NCBI RefSeq assembly: GCF_009916105.1
Contig: NZ_JAAAXQ010000004.1
Coordinates: forward strand, 1-64,000
Direction of reading: 5' to 3'
From: Streptomyces sp. GC420
GTDB lineage: Bacteria > Actinomycetota > Actinomycetes > Streptomycetales > Streptomycetaceae
Length of the DNA: 64,000 nucleotides
Under the pieces are notes generated by a model, which saw only the letters and a list, made by a program, of their open reading frames with translations, did not search any database and was not told where the DNA came from. Numbering within the stretch: position 1 is the stretch's first letter; each line of letters begins with the position of its first letter. The position numbers were made by a program, and so were the translations under genes. Positions 53,300 through 62,120 of this stretch are shown in pieces.

Positions 53300-56200
53300 T
53301 CAGGCGGACGGTGCGAGCACGAGCAGCGGGGTGCCGGCCGTCACCTGGGCGCCGGGCCGGGTGAGGACGTGGGTGACCCGGGCGTCGGCCGGGGCGTGGA
53401 CGCGGGACTCCATCTTCATGGCCTCCAGGGCGAGGAGCTGCTGACCCGCCGTGACCGTGTCGCCGACCGAGACGGTGATCTGCCAGACGGAGGCGGCGAA
53501 CTCGGCCTCCACGAGGTGACTGCCGGGTGGGACTGTGACCTCCGCCGGTGCGGCCGCCGTGTCCGTTACGGCGTCCGTGTCGGCCCGGGCGAACTCGCCC
53601 GCGGCCTCCCACGCCTCACGCTCCGCGGCGAAGGCGGCCGCCTGCCGCGACCGGAACTCCGCGATGGAGCCGGCGTTGGCCCGAAGGAAGCGATGGTGGT
53701 CGGCGAGGGCGAAGGTGCCGTCCTCGATGCGCGGGGTGAAGCGGCCCGCGGCCATGTCGGCGCGCAGTTCGAGCAGTTCGTCCGCCCCGACCTCGTACCA
53801 CTTGATGCGGTCGAAGAACCGCAGAAGCCAGGGGGAGCCCGGCTCGAACGCGCCCCGCTGCTGCCAGCCCGACCAGACCTGGGTCGTGCGCCCCACGAAC
53901 TGGTAGCCGCCCGGCCCCTCCATCCCGTAGACGCACAGGTAGGCGCCGCCGATGCCGACGGAGTTCTCCGCGGTCCAGGTCCTGGCCGGGTTGTACTTCG
54001 TGGTGACGAGCCGGTGGCGCGGGTCGAGCGGCGTCGCGACGGGCGCGCCCAGGTAGACGTCGCCGAGGCCGAGCACGAGGTACTCCGCGTCGAAGACGGT
54101 GCGGAAGACGTCCTCGACGCCGGCCAGTCCGTTCACCCTGCGGATGAACTCGATGTTCCACGGGCACCAGGGGGCGTCGTCCCGCACCCCCGCCGTGTAC
54201 CGGGCGATCGCCTCGCGTGTCGCGGGGTCGTCCCAGGACAGGGGCAGGTGCACGGTGCGGGAGGGGACGACGAGTTCGCCGGCCGGCGGCAGCGCGGACT
54301 CGATGCGGCGTACGGCCTCCAGGAGCTCCGGCTGGGGGAGGACGTCGGGGTCCGCCTGGATCTGGAGGGAGCGGATACCGGGTGTCAGGTCGGTGACCCC
54401 CGGCAGCCCGGCCGCGGCCACCGCCTCCATCAGCGCGTGTACCCGCATGCGCAGGGCCAGGTCCAGCTCCATCGGCCCGAACTCGACCAGCAGGTTGTCG
54501 TCGCCGCTGCGGCGGTACGTCACGTCCGCACGCCGGGCGAGCACCCCGCCGTCCGTGATCTCCGGACGGTCCGCGACGGGCCGCAGGTGCGGTGTCCGCC
54601 GCAGGGCGGAGGCCGCCTCCACCGTCAGCGGGACGAAGCGCACGGAATCCCCGGGCCGTAGCTGTCCGAGCTTCCAGCGCTGGCCCCTGACGACCGTCGC
54701 GGGGCAGACGAACCCCCCGAGGGAGGGCCCGTCGGGTCCCAGCAGCACCGGCATGTCGCCGGTGTAGTCGACCGCGCCCACCGAGTAGGGCGTGTCGTGG
54801 ATGTTGGACGGGTGCAGCCCCGCCTCGCCGCCGTCCGCGCGCGCCCAGCGCGGCTTCGGGCCGACCAGCCGCACGCCCGTGCGCGCCGAGTTGAAGTGGA
54901 CCTTCCAGTCGGCGGCGTAGAACTCGCGGATGTCGTCCTCGGTGAAGAACTCGGGGGCGGCGTGCGGGCCCTCGACCGCTCCGATCTCCCACACCGTGCC
55001 GAAGGACGGGCGGTCGGCGGGCGGAACGGGGACTCCCGCCCCGGGGGCCGGGGCACCGCCGTGAAGCACGTCGCCCGTGCGCAGCGCCCGGCCCCCGTGC
55101 CCGCCGAAGCGGCCCAGCGTGAAGGTCGACGCGCTGCCGAGGTAACGGGGCACGTCCAGGCCGCCGCCCGCGAAGAGGACGTAGGTGCGCAGTCCGGGGC
55201 CCTCGGGGGCGCCCACGTCCAGGGTGGACCCGGCCGGCACGGTGACGGGCTCCCACTGCGCCACCGGGGCGCCGTCGACGGTCACCGGGGCCGGGGCGCC
55301 GGTGACGCAGACCGCCGTGGGGCGGCTGAACCTCAGGCCCGGCCCCTTGAGGGTGCATTCGAGGCCGGGCGCGCCCTCCGCGTTGCCGAGCGCCCGGTTG
55401 CCGAGGCGGAAGGAGAGGTCGTCCATGGGCCCGCAGGGCGGGACGCCCACCTGCCAGTGACCGGTGCGGCCCGGCCAGTCCTGCACGGTGGTGAGGGTGC
55501 CGCCCGAGACGACCTCGATGCGCGGGGTCGGGTCGCTGACCGTGGCCAGGGTGGCGGTGTGGTGGCGGGCGGACTGGACGCGGGGATCGGCGAGGGCGGC
55601 GCGTACCAGCCCGAGGTTGGTCTCGATGCCGTCGATCCGCGTCGCGGCGAGCGCGGTGTCGAGCCGGCCCAGCGCCTCGTCCCGGTCGGCGCCGTACGCG
55701 ACGACCTTGGCCAGCATCGGGTCGTACGCCGTCGTCACCTCCGTACCGGTCTCCACCCAGGAGTCGACGCGGACGCCGGGCGGGAAGGCGACGCGCGTCA
55801 GCAGCCCGGCGCTCGGGCGGTGGTCCCGGGAGGGGTCCTCGGCGTAGACGCGGGCCTCGACGGCGTGGCCGCGCGGCGGGCCCGGCTCGCGGACCACGTC
55901 CGTGTCCCCCTGGGCGAGACGCAGCATCCACTCCACGAGATCGATCCCGTAGATCTCCTCGGTGACGGGGTGCTCGACCTGCAGACGGGTGTTCACCTCC
56001 AGGAAGTACGCCTCGCGGCGGGCGGCGTCGTACACGAACTCCACCGTGCCGACGGAGCGGTAGCCGACCGAGGCGCACAACTCCCTTGCCGACCTCGCCA
56101 GTTCGGCTCGGACTGCCTCGGGAAGGCCCGGGGCGGGGGCCTCCTCGACGACCTTCTGGTTGCGGCGCTGGAGGGAGCAGTCGCGATCGCCGAGGGTGAC

Positions 56201-56863
56201 CACGCGGCCCCGGCCGTCGCCGAAGACCTGCACCTCGACATGGCGGGCGTCCTCGACGAGCCGCTCGAGGAAGACACCGGCGGAGGAGAAGGACGCGGCG
56301 GCTACGCGCTGCACGCCCTCCCACGCGTCCAGCAGCTCCTCCGGGCCGTGGCAGGCCCGCATGCCGATGCCGCCACCGCCGCCCGTCGCCTTGAGCATCA
56401 CCGGGTAGCCGATGCGCCCGGCGGCGCGCAGCGCGGCCGCGGCGTCGGGGAGGAGCCCGGTGCCGGGGGCCAGCGGCACACCGGCCGCCTCTGCCGCCGC
56501 GCGGGCCGTGTGCTTGGCGCCGAACAGTTCCAGCTGCGAGGGGGCCGGGCCGACGAAGACGATGCCGGCGGCTTCGCAGCGCCGTGCGAACCCGGCGTCC
56601 TCGGAGAGGAACCCGTACCCGGGATGGATGGCCCCGGCGCCGGTCTGCCCGGCGGCTCGGAGCACCCGTTCCGCGTCGAGGTAGGACTCGCCGGCGGGCG
56701 CGGGGCCGAGGCGCACGGCCTCGTCGGCCAGCCGGACGTGCTCGCTCGCCCGGTCCGGGTCGGAGAAGACCGCGACCGTGCGCAGACCCATGCGGCGGGC
56801 GGTGCGGATGACGCGGGCCGCGATCTCGCCGCGGTTGGCGACCAGCAGGGTGTCGAAGGTCAT
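53300..56863 (-). CDS. Biotin-dependent urea/guanidine carboxylase
   Basis: 1187 residues: biotin carboxylase domain (1-~450; VANRGEIAARVIR, ATP-grasp KATGGGGGIGM, EVNTRLQVEHPVTEEIYG), carboxyltransferase AHS2/AHS1 (KipA/KipI-like) domains (~450-1080) and a C-terminal biotin carrier with EAMKMES (biotin Lys1150). This is the urea amidolyase carboxylase without a fused hydrolase. The substrate-pocket block reads HPSNIHDTPYSVGAVDYTGD; Asp699 stands where I recall fungal urea carboxylase having Asn, and Asp is the form linked to guanidine. The ATG overlaps the preceding stop (ATGA). Confidence 0.92.
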   Translation of the reverse strand: MTFDTLLVANRGEIAARVIRTARRMGLRTVAVFSDPDRASEHVRLADEAVRLGPAPAGESYLDAERVLRAAGQTGAGAIHPGYGFLSEDAGFARRCEAAGIVFVGPAPSQLELFGAKHTARAAAEAAGVPLAPGTGLLPDAAAALRAAGRIGYPVMLKATGGGGGIGMRACHGPEELLDAWEGVQRVAAASFSSAGVFLERLVEDARHVEVQVFGDGRGRVVTLGDRDCSLQRRNQKVVEEAPAPGLPEAVRAELARSARELCASVGYRSVGTVEFVYDAARREAYFLEVNTRLQVEHPVTEEIYGIDLVEWMLRLAQGDTDVVREPGPPRGHAVEARVYAEDPSRDHRPSAGLLTRVAFPPGVRVDSWVETGTEVTTAYDPMLAKVVAYGADRDEALGRLDTALAATRIDGIETNLGLVRAALADPRVQSARHHTATLATVSDPTPRIEVVSGGTLTTVQDWPGRTGHWQVGVPPCGPMDDLSFRLGNRALGNAEGAPGLECTLKGPGLRFSRPTAVCVTGAPAPVTVDGAPVAQWEPVTVPAGSTLDVGAPEGPGLRTYVLFAGGGLDVPRYLGSASTFTLGRFGGHGGRALRTGDVLHGGAPAPGAGVPVPPADRPSFGTVWEIGAVEGPHAAPEFFTEDDIREFYAADWKVHFNSARTGVRLVGPKPRWARADGGEAGLHPSNIHDTPYSVGAVDYTGDMPVLLGPDGPSLGGFVCPATVVRGQRWKLGQLRPGDSVRFVPLTVEAASALRRTPHLRPVADRPEITDGGVLARRADVTYRRSGDDNLLVEFGPMELDLALRMRVHALMEAVAAAGLPGVTDLTPGIRSLQIQADPDVLPQPELLEAVRRIESALPPAGELVVPSRTVHLPLSWDDPATREAIARYTAGVRDDAPWCPWNIEFIRRVNGLAGVEDVFRTVFDAEYLVLGLGDVYLGAPVATPLDPRHRLVTTKYNPARTWTAENSVGIGGAYLCVYGMEGPGGYQFVGRTTQVWSGWQQRGAFEPGSPWLLRFFDRIKWYEVGADELLELRADMAAGRFTPRIEDGTFALADHHRFLRANAGSIAEFRSRQAAAFAAEREAWEAAGEFARADTDAVTDTAAAPAEVTVPPGSHLVEAEFAASVWQITVSVGDTVTAGQQLLALEAMKMESRVHAPADARVTHVLTRPGAQVTAGTPLLVLAPSA

Positions 56864-57465
56864 GCGCCCGCCGCTCCGATCGTCATCTCGACCGCCGTCG
56901 GCTCGAAGCCGTTGCAGGGGTTGTTGATCTGCGGGCAGTTGGAGACCAGGACGAGGACATCGGTCTCCGCTCTCAGGACGACCTTCAGCCCGGGCGCGGA
57001 GATGCCGTCGACGATGCCGAGGGTGCCGTCCTTCTCGACGGGCACATTCATGTACCAGTTGATGTTGCTGACGAGATCGCGCTTGCCGAGGCCGTACCGC
57101 GCGCCCTCCGCGAGGAAGTTGTCGACGCAGGCGTGCTGCGACCAGGTGTGGTGGCCGTAGCGCAGGCTGTTGGACTCCTTGGAGCAGGCGCCGCCGACGG
57201 TGTCGTGCCGGCCGCAGGTGTCCTCGACGACGGTCATCAGCGGGGTGTGCTCGTTGGAGAGCAGCACGGACCCGGTGGTGAGGAAGATGCCACCCTGGGC
57301 GTGGACGGTGTCGGGCGCGCTGTAGCGCACGGCGGTGTCGTGGGTGTCGTACACCAGGAAGTCGACCGCCTGGTTGCCGTGCAGGTCGGTGATGGTGAGG
57401 TGCTCGCCCGCGGGTACGACGGCCGACCAGGCGGCACGCGCGGGCACGGTCACGGTCGTCGTCAT
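56860..57465 (-). CDS. DUF1989 urea-carboxylase-associated protein, probable carboxyguanidine deiminase subunit
   Basis: 201 residues. DUF1989 blocks: LTITDLHGNQAVDFLVYDT, LLSNEHTPLMTVVEDTCGRHD, SNINWYMNVPVEKDG and a Cys-rich end SNCPQINNPCNGFEPT. Metal ligands are likely among Cys/His of the EDTCGRHD and NCPQ blocks. The family pair next to a carboxylase has been described as the carboxyguanidine deiminase that turns carboxyguanidine into allophanate; older annotation calls it urea carboxylase-associated protein. ATGA overlaps tie it to both neighbours, so the three genes are one translationally coupled operon. Confidence 0.9.
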   Translation of the reverse strand: MTTTVTVPARAAWSAVVPAGEHLTITDLHGNQAVDFLVYDTHDTAVRYSAPDTVHAQGGIFLTTGSVLLSNEHTPLMTVVEDTCGRHDTVGGACSKESNSLRYGHHTWSQHACVDNFLAEGARYGLGKRDLVSNINWYMNVPVEKDGTLGIVDGISAPGLKVVLRAETDVLVLVSNCPQINNPCNGFEPTAVEMTIGAAGA

Positions 57466-58286
57466 GCGAGCCCCCTGGCGGTGAGGAATCCGGTGGTGTT
57501 GAGGAAGGCGCGGCGGCCCTCGGGTGTGGCGTCCCACAGCGCGTCGCCGGGCGCGGTGGGACGGGCGCGCCACGCCAGGACCTCCAGCGGGCCGCTGACG
57601 TAGTCCGGCCTCGGGTCGGCGGGGTGCGGCACATTGGCGACCAGCACCGTGAGGTCCTGCTCGGCGCGCAGGGTCACCGTGGCGCCTGGGCCCGCGGATC
57701 CGGTGAACTCCAGCGAGCCGTCCTCCCGCACCTCCACACCCTGGAAGAAGGAGACGGACGGCGGCAGGTCGCGCGGCTCCAGACCGTTCTTGAGGGCGGC
57801 AAGCTTGAACAGCTCCCGGCCCGCGGGGGACGCGGACTGCGGGGTGCCGTCGCCGTACCGCTCGGTGTTCCGCACGAGGGTGGAGGTGCCGCACAGCGCG
57901 TCGTGCCGGACCGAGGTGTCCTCCACGACGGAGGCGAGGACGCGCCCCTGGTCGGAGAGCAGCAGCCGCCCTTCTCCCAGGTAGGCGTTCCACTGCACCT
58001 TGACGGTGTCGGCGGCGTTCAGCCGTTCCCAGGGACGGTCCGCGACATACAGCAGCAGATGGGCGCAGGCCTCGCCATGCGGGTCGGTGAGGCGCAGCTC
58101 GGTGCCGCGCGCGAGGACCTTGTGCGTGTAGTTGCCGCCCGCCACGGTCTCCGCCCACACCAGGTGGCCCGCCTCGCAGGGCGGGGCCGGCCAGTCGGTG
58201 GCGGGCACCACCGGCATGGCTTCGGCCCGTGCGCCCTCCTGGGCGCGGGCATGGGCGCGGGCGCCGTCTGTCGTCGCTGTCGCCAT
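57462..58286 (-). CDS. DUF1989 urea-carboxylase-associated protein, second subunit
   Basis: 274 residues, first gene of the operon. It has the same fold as its neighbour (LRLTDPHGEACAHLLLYV, VLASVVEDTSVRHDALCGTST, LPPSVSFFQGVEVREDG) with an extra N-terminal ~50 residues and a C-terminal tail ending LNTTGFLTARGLA. The two paralogues probably form a heteromer. It starts 44 bp from a palindromic operator-like site and is divergent from a TetR gene. No guanidine riboswitch is recognisable in the short leader. Confidence 0.9.
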   Translation of the reverse strand: MATATTDGARAHARAQEGARAEAMPVVPATDWPAPPCEAGHLVWAETVAGGNYTHKVLARGTELRLTDPHGEACAHLLLYVADRPWERLNAADTVKVQWNAYLGEGRLLLSDQGRVLASVVEDTSVRHDALCGTSTLVRNTERYGDGTPQSASPAGRELFKLAALKNGLEPRDLPPSVSFFQGVEVREDGSLEFTGSAGPGATVTLRAEQDLTVLVANVPHPADPRPDYVSGPLEVLAWRARPTAPGDALWDATPEGRRAFLNTTGFLTARGLA

Positions 58287-58329
58287 GGCTCGGCTCGACC
58301 TCCCGGTCCTTCGTCGTCTCCGGCACGCG

Positions 58330-58355
58330 TAATTTCTGTCGCTCGACAGAAATTA
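58330..58355. promoter_or_regulatory. TetR-type operator between carboxylase operon and regulator
   Basis: TAATTTCTGTCG (58330-58341) and CGACAGAAATTA (58344-58355) are exact 12-bp arms. The site is strikingly A/T-rich for this genome. The same AATTYCTGTC-N4-GACAGAAATT architecture recurs before the permease at 61967-61990. Confidence 0.68.
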
Positions 58356-58464
58356 GGCGGGGACGGATTCACGGCCATTGCCCCGTCGTTGCGGGCGGGT
58401 TACCGGGTCCTCACCGGGTTCGCGTCCCGGCCGCGACCACCTGCGCATGTGCGACGATCGGCGG

Positions 58465-59151
58465 ATGGGGACCACGGGAAGACGCGTCGGCCGGCCGCGG
58501 GCGGAGCGGCGCCCGGACAGCGGGCTGTCCGCACGCGACGAACTGCTCGCCGCCGCGGCCGAACTGTTCACCCTGCGCGGGTACGCAGCCACCACGACGC
58601 GGGCCGTGGCCGAGCGGGCGGGCATGCGGCAGGCGACGATGTACCACTACTTCGGCGGCAAGGAGGACATCCTCGCCGAACTCCTGGAAGGCACGGTCAC
58701 ACCCTCCCTGGCGCTGGCCCGCCGCCTCCTCGCCGCGGAGGGCCCGGCGTCGGCGGAGGCGCGCCTGTGGTACCTCTGCCGCTCCGACGTCGGGCTGCTG
58801 TGCGGCGGCACGCACAACCTCGGCGCCCTCTACCTGCTGCCGGAGGTCCGTACCGAACGCTTCGCCGGATTCAGCCGGGTACGCCTCGAACTCAAGGAGG
58901 TGTACGGGCAGTTGCTGGCGGCCACCGAGACCTGCGGCTCACTGGGAAAGGACGGGCTGGCCCTGCGCACCGACCTGGTCTTCGGCCTGATCGAGAGCGT
59001 CATCCTGGTCCATCGTTCCGGCCAGGACCGGCCCCTCGAGGTCTTCGCGGAGGCGACGGCCGACGCGGCGCTCCGGGTCTGCGGGGCCGGCGAGGAGACG
59101 CTGACGGCGGCGCGCGCGGCGGCCGCCGGGCTGAGCGCGTCCCTCGTCTGA
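58465..59151 (+). CDS. TetR-family regulator of the carboxylase operon
   Basis: 228 residues from ATG 58465 (MGTTGRRVGRPRAE); an ATG at 58447 is possible. N-terminal helix-turn-helix AATTTRAVAERAGMRQATMYHYFGGKEDILAELL and an all-helical effector domain. It is divergent from the carboxylase operon and faces the palindrome at 58330-58355, so it is the natural repressor of that operon and, through the copy at 61967, of the permease. The inducer is unknown; guanidine, urea or a carboxylated product is the hypothesis. Confidence 0.88.
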   Translation: MGTTGRRVGRPRAERRPDSGLSARDELLAAAAELFTLRGYAATTTRAVAERAGMRQATMYHYFGGKEDILAELLEGTVTPSLALARRLLAAEGPASAEARLWYLCRSDVGLLCGGTHNLGALYLLPEVRTERFAGFSRVRLELKEVYGQLLAATETCGSLGKDGLALRTDLVFGLIESVILVHRSGQDRPLEVFAEATADAALRVCGAGEETLTAARAAAAGLSASLV

Positions 59152-59285
59152 CGGCCCGCCGCCCGGCAGCGGGGCGCCGCCCGGCCGCGTCTCGCCGCCG
59201 GTGCGGATCCACGGCCGCGCCTCGTCGGCGGCACGCGCCCGCAACCCGTGTCCCGCCGCAGGAGGAGGCGCGTCGTCCGCGCCGG

Positions 59286-60227
59286 TCAGCAGGCGGACTG
59301 CCGGTCGCTCCCCAACGCCCGGGCCAGTCGGAGCAGTTCCGGCAGGCGCAGCACACGGTCCCCGAAGCCCGGCAGGGGCACGTGCAGCGGGTCCGTCCAG
59401 CGCGCGGGGATCGCCCTCAGGCCGTGAACCGCACCGGCGAGGCCGCCCGTCACCGCCGCGACCGTGTCCGTGTCGCCCCCGAGGTCGATCGCGGCGGCCA
59501 GGGCGTCCTCGAAGGACGAGGTCGTGCGCACCGCCCACAGCGCGGAGCCCAGACAGGGCCAGACCGCGCCGTTGAACTCGGAGGCAAGCGCGGGGTGCCA
59601 GTCCGGGGCGAGGACGGCCGACCAGCGTGCCCGGTGCCGGGGGTGGACGGCGGCGAGCGCGTCCGTGACAGACGACAGCGGGTCGCCGCCGTCCAGGGCG
59701 ACCCGCACGAGCTCGTGGAAGACCGCCGTACCCTCCCAGGCCGCGCGGTCCCCGTGGGTGAGCGCGGCGATGCGCCGTGCCGCCTCCATCGTCGCCGTGC
59801 GGCCCTCCGCCGCGAAGTACACCGCGGACGTCGTAGCCCGCATCAGCGACCCGTTGCCCGCCGCCCGGAGGTTGACCTGGAAGTGCAGCGCGGCCGCGCG
59901 GTCCCAGGGCTCACCGCTGGTCAGCACGTCCTCGGTCTGCAGCCCGATGTCCTTGGGTTCGCCGGCCGCCCAGCGACGGAACCTGGCGAAGACGTCCGGC
60001 AGGTCCAGCCCGCCCCGTTCCAGCAGCGACTCGCCCACGAGCACGGCCATCTGGGTGTCGTCCGTGGCCTCGCCCGGGTCCCAGCCACCGCCCCCGCCCA
60101 TCTCGCCGGTGCCGTGGGGGAAGTGCCTGCGGTACATGCCCGGCTCTCCGAACTCGAAGGGGGCTCCCAGCGCGTCACCCACCGCGCTGCCCACGACGGC
60201 CCCGGTCACCCTCTCCTCGCGGCTCAC
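59286..60227 (-). CDS. ADP-ribosylglycohydrolase family protein
   Basis: 313 residues of the DraG/ARH all-helical fold. Metal-binding acids: GDALGAPFEFG with TDDTQM (Thr55-Asp56-Asp57) and GGDTDTVAAVTG (Asp252, Asp254). Such enzymes remove ADP-ribose from protein arginine or other groups with two Mg ions. The GTG start at 60227 is at the conserved N-terminus (SREERVTGAVVGSAVGD). It lies between the TetR gene and the permease, on the permease strand. Whether it belongs to the pathway is not shown. Confidence 0.9.
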   Translation of the reverse strand: MSREERVTGAVVGSAVGDALGAPFEFGEPGMYRRHFPHGTGEMGGGGGWDPGEATDDTQMAVLVGESLLERGGLDLPDVFARFRRWAAGEPKDIGLQTEDVLTSGEPWDRAAALHFQVNLRAAGNGSLMRATTSAVYFAAEGRTATMEAARRIAALTHGDRAAWEGTAVFHELVRVALDGGDPLSSVTDALAAVHPRHRARWSAVLAPDWHPALASEFNGAVWPCLGSALWAVRTTSSFEDALAAAIDLGGDTDTVAAVTGGLAGAVHGLRAIPARWTDPLHVPLPGFGDRVLRLPELLRLARALGSDRQSAC

Positions 60228-60362
60228 GCGGATCAGCGTACGGACACGCCGCCCCGGCGCCGGCGGCGCCCCCGGAGGAGAGCCGTGACCGCGAACCCGG
60301 GTTCCGCGGGCGGGCGGTACTCCGGGTTCGCGACCGGTCGGGCCGGCGTGCCGTGCGCCGTG

Positions 60363-61946
60363 CTACGACACCGTGGACAGCGCGGGCACCTCGGCCGGAA
60401 CGGCCCCGGTGCGCCGCCGCGCCAGGCGGTACGCCGCGCCCAGCACGACCGTCGCGGCGAGGAACAGCACCGTGAACCACTGGAAGTACCAGTGCCCGCC
60501 CGCCGGGTCGTACACGGCGGCCCGCGGCCAGGCCAGGTTGACGGTCATGAACAGGCCGTAGGCCAGGGCGAGCACATTGACCGGCAGGCCCCAACGGCCC
60601 AGCGAGAACAGCGGCTTGCCGGTCTCGTCCGGCCCGTCCTCCCCTTCCGCCGCCGGCCCGGTCGCCCACAGGCCCCGCACCCGCCGCAGCAGCATCGGTC
60701 CGGTCACCATCGCGTACGCCAGGTACAGCATGGCGATGCAGGTGGTGCCGATCGCCAGGAACGCTTCCGGCGAGGCGAGGTTGAGCAGACAGAGCCCGGC
60801 GGCGGCGATCCCCGTCACCAGGGCCGGCCCGCTCGGCATGCCGGTGCGCGGGGACACCTTCGCCAGCGCGCGGGAGGCGGGGAGGACCCCGTCCCGCGCC
60901 ATCGAGAACAGCATCCGGGTTGCCGAGGTCTGGATCGCCAGCGTCGCCACGGCGACGGCGAGCGCCACGTCCACCAGCAGCGCCTTGCCCACCCCCGGGC
61001 CGAGACTGCTGGTGAGGACGTACGACAGGCCCTCGGTGGCCAGCCGTCCGTCGGTCAGGCTCGGAGCGGCGAGCAGCCCGCCGAAGACCATCAGGGTGGC
61101 CAGCACCCCGGCGGAGGCGAGCGCCGTGAGGATGGTGCGGGGCGCGGTCCGCCGCGGATTGTGGGTCTCCTCGCTCATCTCGCCCGCGCTGTCGAAGCCG
61201 ATGAGGACGTACGCGGCGGCGAAGGAGCCCACCAGCAGGGCGCTCAGCGGCCCGCCCGCGCCGCCGGTGTGCAGGGTGACGCCGCCGCCGCGCTCGGAGT
61301 GGGTGAGGAGCAGTACGACGATGAGGACCGCGCCGATGATCTCGGCGGAGACGCCGACGCGGTTCACCGTGGAGAGCACCTTGTTGTCGAGCACGTTGAC
61401 GACGGTGGTGAGCACGAGGAGGACGACGGCGAGGATGGCGGCGTTGGCCGCGCCGGTCGCGGTGGTGGGCGCCGGGTCGCCGCCCACCAGCTGGAAGCCC
61501 GACCAGACCGCGGGAAGCACGACCTGGAGGGCGAGGGCCGCCGCGGCGACCACCACGACCTGCCCGATGACCATGATCCAGCCGGCGAACCAGCCGAAGA
61601 CCGGTGTGCTCAGCCGGGTCGACCACTGGTAGATGGCACCCGAGAGGGGGTAGCGCGCGGCCAGTTCGGCGAAGCAGGCCGCGACCAGCAGCTGCCCGAG
61701 GAGCACCGCGGGCCAGGTCCAGAAGAAGGCGCCTCCACCGAAGGCGTATCCGAAGGCGAAGAACTGGAAGACGGTGGTCAGGACGGAGATGAAGGAGAAC
61801 CCCGCGGCGAAGGAGGCGTAGCGCCCCATGCTGCGGTGGAGTTCCTGGCGGTAGCCGAAGCGGGCGAGCGCGGCCGCGTCGGAGGGGTGTGTGCGGTCCC
61901 GGCCGGGTGGCTCGGGCCGTGCGTCGGTCGGTGCGGTGGCGGTCAT
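60363..61946 (-). CDS. APC-superfamily amino acid/amine permease
   Basis: 527 residues with about 12-14 membrane segments. APC features: ASFAAGFSFISVLTTVFQFF, the proline-rich PLSGAIYQWS, and the Glu in GFDSAGEMSEETHNPRRTAPRTI, typical of amino-acid/GABA/choline-type carriers. An operator copy lies 21 bp before the ATG, so it is likely induced with the carboxylase operon and imports its substrate or a related nitrogen compound. The 135-bp gap to the ADP-ribosylglycohydrolase gene shows no clear terminator. Confidence 0.9.
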   Translation of the reverse strand: MTATAPTDARPEPPGRDRTHPSDAAALARFGYRQELHRSMGRYASFAAGFSFISVLTTVFQFFAFGYAFGGGAFFWTWPAVLLGQLLVAACFAELAARYPLSGAIYQWSTRLSTPVFGWFAGWIMVIGQVVVVAAAALALQVVLPAVWSGFQLVGGDPAPTTATGAANAAILAVVLLVLTTVVNVLDNKVLSTVNRVGVSAEIIGAVLIVVLLLTHSERGGGVTLHTGGAGGPLSALLVGSFAAAYVLIGFDSAGEMSEETHNPRRTAPRTILTALASAGVLATLMVFGGLLAAPSLTDGRLATEGLSYVLTSSLGPGVGKALLVDVALAVAVATLAIQTSATRMLFSMARDGVLPASRALAKVSPRTGMPSGPALVTGIAAAGLCLLNLASPEAFLAIGTTCIAMLYLAYAMVTGPMLLRRVRGLWATGPAAEGEDGPDETGKPLFSLGRWGLPVNVLALAYGLFMTVNLAWPRAAVYDPAGGHWYFQWFTVLFLAATVVLGAAYRLARRRTGAVPAEVPALSTVS

Positions 61947-61966
61947 GGCAGCAGCCCCCAGTCACG

Positions 61967-61990
61967 AATTCCTGTCAGGCGACAGAAATT
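61967..61990. promoter_or_regulatory. TetR-type operator upstream of the permease gene
   Basis: AATTCCTGTC (61967-61976), 4 bp, GACAGAAATT (61981-61990): one mismatch in the palindrome, otherwise identical in arms and spacing to the site at 58331-58354. Confidence 0.68.
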
Positions 61991-62120
61991 AGGGACGGGC
62001 TGTTTCGGTGGCGTGTCGCGTCCGTGTCCGCGCGGCGCCTAAGTCCTCACCCTCGTGCTCGTCGTCGTCCCCGCGCGACCCGGACCCTGTGCCCCGCACC
62101 ACCCCGGCCGGGCCGGCGGA

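Noticed and set aside
58287-58464. Guanidine (ykkC-type) riboswitch before the carboxylase operon
   Set aside because: Only 44 bp lie between the first gene and the operator palindrome, too short for the known aptamer, and no matching core is seen.
57624-62042. A 1472-codon open frame on the plus strand across the DUF1989, TetR, ADP-ribosylglycohydrolase and permease genes
   Set aside because: It crosses several well-supported genes in other frames and reads as Arg/Pro/Gly-rich noise.
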